From an uncultured bacterium (GTDB taxonomy: Bacteria > Patescibacteriota > Minisyncoccia > Phycocordibacterales > UBA1006), in assembly GCA_903873095.1 (NCBI GenBank), contig CAIQMU010000024.1, positions 1-10,950 on the forward strand: a stretch of 10,950 nt of DNA, written 5' to 3'. The notes under the pieces were generated by a model. That model was not told the origin of the DNA. It saw only the letters and a program-made list of their open reading frames with translations, and made no database searches. Both the position numbers and the translations under genes were made by a program. Of this stretch, positions 6,401 through 10,950 are shown piece after piece (within the stretch, counting starts at the first letter, position 1; the number at the start of each line of letters is the position of its first letter).

Positions 6401-6481
6401 TATTATTGCATCCCATCACTAGACCAAATAGCCTTGCCATGTAAGATTATTTGGTGTGGAGATAAAGAAAAAATAAAGAAA

Positions 6482-6490
6482 TTATCCACA
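6482..6490 (+). other. DnaA-box-like 9-mer
   Basis: TTATCCACA is a perfect match to the DnaA box consensus TTATNCACA, in the gap between divergent uppP and the response regulator gene, just upstream of the latter's promoter. Only one full copy is seen, so it is not an origin and may be chance. Confidence 0.3.
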
Positions 6491-6495
6491 CTTTC

Positions 6496-6523
6496 TCGAC
6501 ATTTTTTAAAGTTTCTCTATACT
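6496..6523 (+). promoter_or_regulatory. Promoter of the response regulator gene
   Basis: TCGACA (6496-6501) and TATACT (6518-6523) are 16 bases apart. Start would be near 6530, with a leader of about 25 bases that contains TGAACCA, a motif repeated before the kinase unit. Confidence 0.5.
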
Positions 6524-6554
6524 TGAACCACTTTATTACATAATCACACCGGCT

Positions 6555-7241
6555 ATGAAAATTCTTATTATTGAAGACGATCTGGATACGGCAGCATTTC
6601 TAAAATCTCGACTCGAAGAAAAATGCTTCGCAGTTGATGTCGAAACTGATGGCGAATCAGGACTTCGTACCGCAAAAATAAATGACTACGATGTGATCCT
6701 TCTTGATTACGGATTACCAAAACGAACCGGTTTTTCTGTACTCGAAGAAATCAGATCCCTTGATAATAAAAAACAGATTCATACGTCTGTCATCATGATT
6801 TCTGTTATTGGTGAAGTTGATCACAAAGTATCAGGCCTCGATCTTGGTGCCGATGATTATATTACAAAACCATTTTTCTTTGATGAATTATTAGCGAGAA
6901 TTCAAGCCGTTCTTCGCAGACCAAGAATGCGAACTGGTTCCGTGTTTGAAATGGACGACTTATTATTAGATACCAATCGGCAAAAGGTTATCCGCGGCAA
7001 AGAATCTATTTATCTCACCAAGAAAGAATTCGCACTCCTTGAATATTTATTCCGAAACGAAGGAATGGTCGTTTCTCGAGGAATGATTACCGAACATGTT
7101 TGGGATATGCACATTGATCCATTTTCAAACACCATCGAAATGCATATCCTCAACTTGAGAAAGAAAATAGACAAGCCTCGTAAACATAAATTAATTCACA
7201 GCGTTCCCGGCCGAGGATATAAAATAGATATTACCAAATAA
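6555..7241 (+). CDS. OmpR/PhoB-family response regulator
   Basis: The 228-residue protein is a standard two-domain transcription factor. The receiver domain (1-121) shows the acidic pair Asp8/Asp9, the phosphoacceptor Asp51 in ILLDYGLPKRTG, Ser83 in place of the usual Thr/Ser switch, and Lys105 in DDYITKPF. The winged-helix DNA-binding domain (about 130-228) shows LTKKEFALLEYL (154-165), the recognition helix SNTIEMHILNLRKKID (191-206) and the wing VPGRGYKI (217-224). It probably partners with the kinase at 7514-8929, although 272 bases with another promoter separate them. It has its own promoter and is divergent from uppP. Its targets may include the kinase-terpenoid unit just downstream; that is inference from position. 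Confidence 0.93.
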   Translation: MKILIIEDDLDTAAFLKSRLEEKCFAVDVETDGESGLRTAKINDYDVILLDYGLPKRTGFSVLEEIRSLDNKKQIHTSVIMISVIGEVDHKVSGLDLGADDYITKPFFFDELLARIQAVLRRPRMRTGSVFEMDDLLLDTNRQKVIRGKESIYLTKKEFALLEYLFRNEGMVVSRGMITEHVWDMHIDPFSNTIEMHILNLRKKIDKPRKHKLIHSVPGRGYKIDITK

Positions 7242-7292
7242 AATTTTTCTAAATATTTATTTCTTGTTGAGAAAAAATTTATCATTTCTTGA

Positions 7293-7338
7293 ACAGTGAT
7301 TTTGTAAACTATTCATGAACCATTGATCACATCACTGT
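7293..7338. repeat. Inverted repeat upstream of the kinase unit, candidate operator
   Basis: ACAGTGAT (7293-7300) and ATCACTGT (7331-7338) are perfect inverted arms 30 bases apart. Between and beside them TGAAC occurs twice in the same direction (7290-7294 and 7316-7320). The distal arm ends just before the -35 position of the candidate promoter at 7365-7370. Protein binding is inference. Confidence 0.35.
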
Positions 7339-7364
7339 CGAAATGTACATCAAGGTTTCTTTAT

Positions 7365-7370
7365 TAGAAT
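7365..7370 (+). promoter_or_regulatory. Candidate -10 of the 34-codon ORF/kinase/terpenoid unit
   Basis: TAGAAT is one base from consensus and would start transcription near 7377, giving a leader of only about 7-8 bases before the ATG at 7385. No convincing -35 is visible, which would fit an activator-dependent promoter next to the inverted repeat. Confidence 0.3.
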
Positions 7371-7384
7371 AGTACTATGTAATT

Positions 7385-7489
7385 ATGAACACACTGGCAC
7401 AGGAACTTCTTGAAAACAAGAATGCTCGATCTGCTGAAAAAATCCAAGTCGTCGCACTCGCGTCTACCGATTATCAGGCCTGGGATTAG
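7385..7489 (+). CDS. Small ORF, 34 residues, in frame with and upstream of the histidine kinase
   Basis: The ORF runs ATG to TAG and encodes a peptide that begins MNTLAQELLENKNARSAEKI and ends VALASTDYQAWD. It has no signal peptide or membrane helix and looks like a helix followed by a strand. Codons look natural and it is visibly less AT-rich than the bases on either side, which supports real translation. The TAG is followed by eight sense codons and then the ATG of the kinase, all in the same frame, so it could be a translated leader, a separate small peptide, or the 5' part of a longer kinase reading frame cut by a nonsense codon. I recognise no family. Confidence 0.45.
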   Translation: MNTLAQELLENKNARSAEKIQVVALASTDYQAWD

Positions 7490-7513
7490 CTAACCAGAAC
7501 AAAAAACACATCT

Positions 7514-8929
7514 ATGGATTTTTTAAAGAAAACAATTCATCATCTTTTTAAAACATTCACCGAGGGTGTCGGTTTTTTGTATACAGAATTGTTAGAACCA
7601 AAATCTATTGACGAGGATTCCCGTCGCCATGAATTTATCTGCAATATTATTTTGGGAGGTTCAATTATTCTTCTTGGTATTTATTATATTCTTGTTATTG
7701 ATCACTCAATTATTGAGCGTTCAGCCTATCAGGGCGTTTCTGTTTTATTTTTTGGAATCATTCTTGCTGGATTCATCAGCTTATTAATATTGTCACGTCG
7801 AGGATATTTCACACTTGCATCATACATAATGATCGGAATTTATTTCTTGGCAGCAACTTATGGCGCCTATCATTTTGGAACTGATTTGCAGGGCGTGCTC
7901 TTGGCATATGTAATCGTCATTATTATTTCAAGTATCTTGATCAGTGTGCGATTCGGATTTTTGATGACACTTGTCATATCTGGAACGGTGTTTACGCTGT
8001 GGCATTTTCAAGTTAACAACATTATCACTGCGCAGTGGTATTGGAAATATAAAGTTCGTGAAACCGATTCTATTGTTTTTATTGTAATGTTTTTCTTGAT
8101 CATGGCCGTATCATGGCTTTCCAATCATGAAATGGAACAATCGCTTCGTCGTGCACGAAAATCAGAATCTGATTTGAAACACGAGCGCGATAACTTGGAA
8201 CTCATTGTCGAGGATCGTACGCGTGAAATTAAAACACTCCAAGCTGACAAAATTGCACAACTTTATCGATCGGCTGAATTTGGAAAACTTTCTACTGGAA
8301 TTTTTCATGACCTTATGAATCCTTTGAACGCCGTAATCGCAAACGTAAGTCAACTTGAATCAAATTCCAACAATATTTCTGAGGTAACATCATACCTTGA
8401 AAAAGCTGTTGCGGCATCTCGTCGCATGGGTGATTTTCTTGGGACCATTCGAAAACAAATTCGAGTCGATGATCGTACAGAACGATTTGCGCTCAACAAG
8501 GAACTTCAAGAAGCAGTCGATATCCTTAGATACAAAGCCCGTGAAATGCATGTAACCTTTTCGGTTGAAACAACCGACGAATTACATGCTTTTGGAAATC
8601 CTCTCAAGTTTCACCAAGTTGCACTCAATCTTATTTCAAATGCAATTGATGCGTGTGAGAGTAGAGTTGAATCTGTTGTTACTATTAACCTTGATCAACA
8701 AGATACTTTCGCAAAATTAACAATCGGCGACAATGGATGCGGAATTCCAGAACATCTTGTTTCAAAAGTTTTTGACACCTTTTTCACAACCAAGGATTAT
8801 TCCAAGGGTATGGGACTTGGGCTTTCAACAACAAAAGATATCGTCGAAAAACATTTTCATGGAACCATCTCACTTGCCAGTATTCAGAATAAAGGAACAA
8901 CCTTTACTGTTTTAATCCCTTTAGCATAG
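7514..8929 (+). CDS. Membrane histidine kinase with six-helix sensor
   Basis: The 471-residue protein has a short cytoplasmic start, about six membrane helices (near 43-62, 74-93, 100-118, 124-145, 147-165 and 186-204) with very short loops, then a coiled coil (about 206-250) and the kinase core. The H-box is STGIFHDLMNPLNAV (260-274; phosphoacceptor His265). The ATPase shows the N-box HQVALNLISNAIDA (367-380), G1 DNGCGI (406-411), the F-box FDTFFTTKD (420-428) and G2 GMGLGLST (432-439). No PAS, HAMP or extracellular domain is present, so the signal is probably sensed within or at the membrane, as in kinases that respond to lipids or lipophilic molecules; that is inference. It ends nine bases before the isoprenoid-enzyme gene and should be co-transcribed with it. 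Confidence 0.93.
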   Translation: MDFLKKTIHHLFKTFTEGVGFLYTELLEPKSIDEDSRRHEFICNIILGGSIILLGIYYILVIDHSIIERSAYQGVSVLFFGIILAGFISLLILSRRGYFTLASYIMIGIYFLAATYGAYHFGTDLQGVLLAYVIVIIISSILISVRFGFLMTLVISGTVFTLWHFQVNNIITAQWYWKYKVRETDSIVFIVMFFLIMAVSWLSNHEMEQSLRRARKSESDLKHERDNLELIVEDRTREIKTLQADKIAQLYRSAEFGKLSTGIFHDLMNPLNAVIANVSQLESNSNNISEVTSYLEKAVAASRRMGDFLGTIRKQIRVDDRTERFALNKELQEAVDILRYKAREMHVTFSVETTDELHAFGNPLKFHQVALNLISNAIDACESRVESVVTINLDQQDTFAKLTIGDNGCGIPEHLVSKVFDTFFTTKDYSKGMGLGLSTTKDIVEKHFHGTISLASIQNKGTTFTVLIPLA

Positions 8930-8938
8930 TTATTTATT

Positions 8939-10786
8939 ATGAATTCACACAATTTAAAACTTGATCACGTTATTGATCGAGGTGTTTTTGCTATAAACAA
9001 TTTACAGCTTCCTGATGGTAGTTTTTCAGATGTAAATTTTTATACTGGACTTATATTACTCTCTCTTTCAGAAATCAATCACTCCGATATTTCCAAAATA
9101 CAAAATCCTGCGCAAGAATTTTTAATGTCGCAACATTCACCTTCTTATACTTATAATTATTGGAAATCACCTCGAACACCTCTCACAAAGAAAATATATC
9201 CCGATGATTTGGATGATACATCTATTTGCCTGTCAGCACTCTCTCTTATCGATGAATCATTTGTTGATGAGGAAGTTTTATTTTCATTTGTAACAACACT
9301 TATTCAAGCCGAGGAGCAACCCGGTGGTCCTTATAACACCTGGATCATGCCTGATTATAAAAATACCAATTGGTATGATATTGATCTTGGAGTAAATATT
9401 AATATTGGATATTTTTTAAGTCTTCAAAAAATTCATCTGACTAACCTTGTTTCATTTATTGAAACAAGGATTAAGCATGATGACTTCTCATCAAAGTATT
9501 ACCACAAGAAAATTTCTCTCATTTATTTTTTGTCACGATGGTACCGGGGAGAGCTTGTCGAACATTTAAAAACCGTATTGCTTACTGAATTTTTATCTAA
9601 CCCAACTGTGCACTCATCCCAAGATATTGCGCAGGTCGTTTCTGCATATATTAGATTTAGTGGACCACTTGAACACACACTAAAACCAATTGATTATCTG
9701 GTTCGTAATCAGTGCCCCGATGGAACCTGGGATCCAGATTCATTTTTTATCGAGGAAGTAGTTGATGGTGTTCCCTATTACAGCGAATCGCGCGCGTTTG
9801 CAACCGCATGTGCACTTGAAGCTGTTTCATTGCATGCAATAAAACTGTCTCAATCAAAACAAGAATCATGTCCAGCATCATCATTTGTATTACTTGATAA
9901 AAAAATTAAAGACGCTATTCTTCTTGAACAAGATCATTTGCCAAGTGAACATCAAAAACAACTTGAGATGTGCCTTTCAAAAATCACAGAACATGATCAA
10001 AAATATGAAGTGACCCTGCTTCCTTATTTTTTCGCAAAATCTTTAAAGAAGGAGGATTCTATTTCTGATGAAGTCATATTACAACTATGCAAGGCAAGTT
10101 TATATGGCTGGATTGCATATACATTATATGACGACATTATGGACAAGGAACCAAAACAGCACCTCATTCCTCTTGCAAATATCTGCATGCGAAATCTTGT
10201 ATCTGCTTATACCCATCTTGGAGCATCAGACCTTGTCACTGAAATACTTGAAACGATGGAATGTGCAAATTTCTATGAACACGAACATTACTCCGTGGAT
10301 GTTAATAATCTCGCAGAAAAATCATTTGGTCATGCACTTGCACCCATACTGATTATGCGGCTGTCTAATAACCATAAGTATGAAGAAGATATTCGAGATT
10401 TTTTTAATCACTATCTAATTGCACGACAACTAAATGACGATGCTCATGATTGGCTGGATGATCTAAGGTGTGGATGTATAAATCCAGCAGGCTCACTTGT
10501 TCTTGAAAAATATAAACAAGAATTCCCTGAAACACACTTATTAGATCTTATGGAAGATTCTTCTGATGTCTTAATCTTGAAAAGAATTTTTTGGGAATCT
10601 GTTATTGATGAGGTTTCAGAAAAAATAGTATTCCACACTGATCAAGCCCGAACGGTATTATCCAGGATTTCAAATGTTATTTTTGGTGAATATCTTTTAT
10701 TACTTCTTGAACCGATGGAATCATCGGCACGTACAGCTCTTTCAAAGAGAGAATCTGCAAAAAAGATACTGGGGTTTTTCAAATAA
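8939..10786 (+). CDS. Isoprenoid enzyme: class II cyclase-like (DxDD) half joined to class I synthase (two DDxxD) half
   Basis: The 615-residue protein has two parts. Residues about 5-300 resemble the α-barrel of class II terpene cyclases and prenyltransferase/squalene-oxidase repeats: QLPDGSF (23-29) and QCPDGTW (258-264) are QW-like motifs, and YPDDLDDTSICLSAL (87-101) has the DxDD acid (Asp90, Asp92, Asp93) followed by Thr, as in copalyl diphosphate synthases. Residues about 355-600 resemble the class I isoprenoid synthase fold: GWIAYTLYDDIMD (390-402) has the first DDxxD, LAEKSFGHALAPI (458-470) is in the place of the KT motif, and ARQLNDDAHDWLDDLRCG (495-512) has the second DDxxD. Two aspartate-rich motifs are more like a trans-prenyltransferase than a terpene synthase. 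The N-terminal half is short for a full γβ pair and may be one barrel. No signal peptide or membrane helix. It may make and cyclise a prenyl diphosphate; substrate and product are unknown. Co-transcription with the kinase suggests regulated synthesis. Confidence 0.8.
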   Translation: MNSHNLKLDHVIDRGVFAINNLQLPDGSFSDVNFYTGLILLSLSEINHSDISKIQNPAQEFLMSQHSPSYTYNYWKSPRTPLTKKIYPDDLDDTSICLSALSLIDESFVDEEVLFSFVTTLIQAEEQPGGPYNTWIMPDYKNTNWYDIDLGVNINIGYFLSLQKIHLTNLVSFIETRIKHDDFSSKYYHKKISLIYFLSRWYRGELVEHLKTVLLTEFLSNPTVHSSQDIAQVVSAYIRFSGPLEHTLKPIDYLVRNQCPDGTWDPDSFFIEEVVDGVPYYSESRAFATACALEAVSLHAIKLSQSKQESCPASSFVLLDKKIKDAILLEQDHLPSEHQKQLEMCLSKITEHDQKYEVTLLPYFFAKSLKKEDSISDEVILQLCKASLYGWIAYTLYDDIMDKEPKQHLIPLANICMRNLVSAYTHLGASDLVTEILETMECANFYEHEHYSVDVNNLAEKSFGHALAPILIMRLSNNHKYEEDIRDFFNHYLIARQLNDDAHDWLDDLRCGCINPAGSLVLEKYKQEFPETHLLDLMEDSSDVLILKRIFWESVIDEVSEKIVFHTDQARTVLSRISNVIFGEYLLLLLEPMESSARTALSKRESAKKILGFFK

Positions 10787-10816
10787 AAAACCTCTCACTA
10801 TTCTTTTAGTGTGAGA
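10785..10816. terminator. Terminator between the isoprenoid-enzyme gene and the convergent right-edge gene
   Basis: TCTCACTA (10793-10800) pairs with TAGT and GAGA (10807-10816) with a two-base bulge. On the minus strand it is followed by six T, so it is strongest for the right-edge gene; on the plus strand the tail is only TTGTTT. Confidence 0.65.
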
Positions 10817-10854
10817 TTGTTTAGATATTCTATCCTAAAGTCTCAAGTTCTTTT

Positions 10855-10950
10855 TTAAAAATACTTGGAAACATTAACCACAAGTTGTGTAAACTCTTCT
10901 GATTCAAGCACTCTTTCATGCAATTGGGTTTTAATTAAAAAATTATTCCC
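10855..10950 (-). CDS. C-terminal fragment of an unrecognised minus-strand gene, probably frameshifted near its end
   Basis: From the right edge one minus-strand frame is open for 31 codons (including LHERVLESEEFTQLVVNVSK) and stops at TAA; the other two frames close within a few codons. The sequence is helical and polar. The stop falls in a T/A homopolymer, and skipping one base gives YFKKELETLG and a TAG at 10832-10830, 14 bases before a hairpin with a minus-strand T-tract. That end looks more natural than the one read. No family is recognised from this length. Confidence 0.45.
   Translation of the reverse strand, partial: GNNFLIKTQLHERVLESEEFTQLVVNVSKYF

Noticed and set aside
6384..6440. 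Longer N terminus of UppP starting at 6440
   Set aside because: It adds 19 residues not found in the family and would place the extended -10 element inside the coding region; the ATG at 6383 fits family length.
7241..7280. Inverted repeat AAATTTTTCT / AGAAAAAATTT just after the response regulator gene, as a terminator
   Set aside because: The stem is almost all A/T with a 19-base loop and no T-tract after it; such repeats are common by chance in AT-rich DNA.
10068..10352. Plus-strand frame of 94 codons inside the isoprenoid-enzyme gene
   Set aside because: Overlaps the class I DDxxD region in another frame and shows no protein-like pattern.
1..10950. CRISPR arrays, tRNA or rRNA genes, insertion sequences
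   Set aside because: No regularly spaced repeats, no tRNA-like cloverleaf, no rRNA segments and no transposase or terminal repeats were seen.
1..10950. Alternative genetic code (UGA as sense, as in Gracilibacteria and Absconditabacteria)
   Set aside because: All recognised genes are full-length without in-frame TGA, so there is no sign of recoding; the lack of TGA stops rests on too few genes to mean much.

Overview
The window looks like part of a small, AT-rich bacterial genome, most likely a Candidate Phyla Radiation (Patescibacteria) member. This is inferred from the style of the proteins (short membrane-anchored thiol-redox proteins with compact tails, a DsbB homologue, a lone bPH2 protein), the near absence of Shine-Dalgarno sequences, and tight intergenic spaces with clear hairpin terminators. 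Promoters are of the sigma70 type (TTGACA / TGnTAnnnT), which argues against Bacteroidota although one gene has Bacteroidota-type export signals. All complete genes read through with the standard code; no recognised gene ends in TGA (stops are TAA or TAG).

Layout. Positions 1-427 (minus): 5' part of a membrane protein with a bPH2 domain. 464-618: two terminators facing the minus strand. 638-2749 (minus): a 703-residue secreted protein of FN3-like repeats ending in a type A Por/T9SS C-terminal sorting domain. 2750-2878: divergent promoters. 2879-3709 (plus): a membrane-anchored DsbA-like protein whose two halves are in swapped order, a probable natural circular permutation. 3800-4372 (plus): an unrecognised soluble 190-residue protein. 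4440-5533 (plus): an operon of a membrane-anchored thioredoxin-fold protein (CPHC) and a DsbB-type quinone-linked thiol oxidase (CEFC plus a second Cys pair). 5592-6383 (minus): UppP undecaprenyl-diphosphatase, convergent with DsbB across a shared terminator.

6555-10786 (plus) is the most unusual block: an OmpR-type response regulator; a 272-base gap that holds an inverted repeat and a 34-codon ORF; a histidine kinase with six predicted membrane helices; and, nine bases after the kinase, a 615-residue isoprenoid-type enzyme. That enzyme carries a class II cyclase DxDD motif with prenyltransferase-repeat QW-like motifs in its N-terminal half, and two class I DDxxD motifs in its C-terminal half. 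The simplest reading is a signal-responsive locus that makes or modifies an isoprenoid; substrate and signal cannot be told from sequence. A partial minus-strand gene enters from the right edge and converges on the enzyme gene, with a probable one-base frameshift near its end.

Shared logic. Several genes (bPH2, thioredoxin, uppP, the DsbA-like gene) have a -10 element 7-8 bases before the ATG, so their mRNAs should be leaderless. The redox genes form an exported disulfide-forming set: DsbB would reoxidise one or both thioredoxin-fold proteins.
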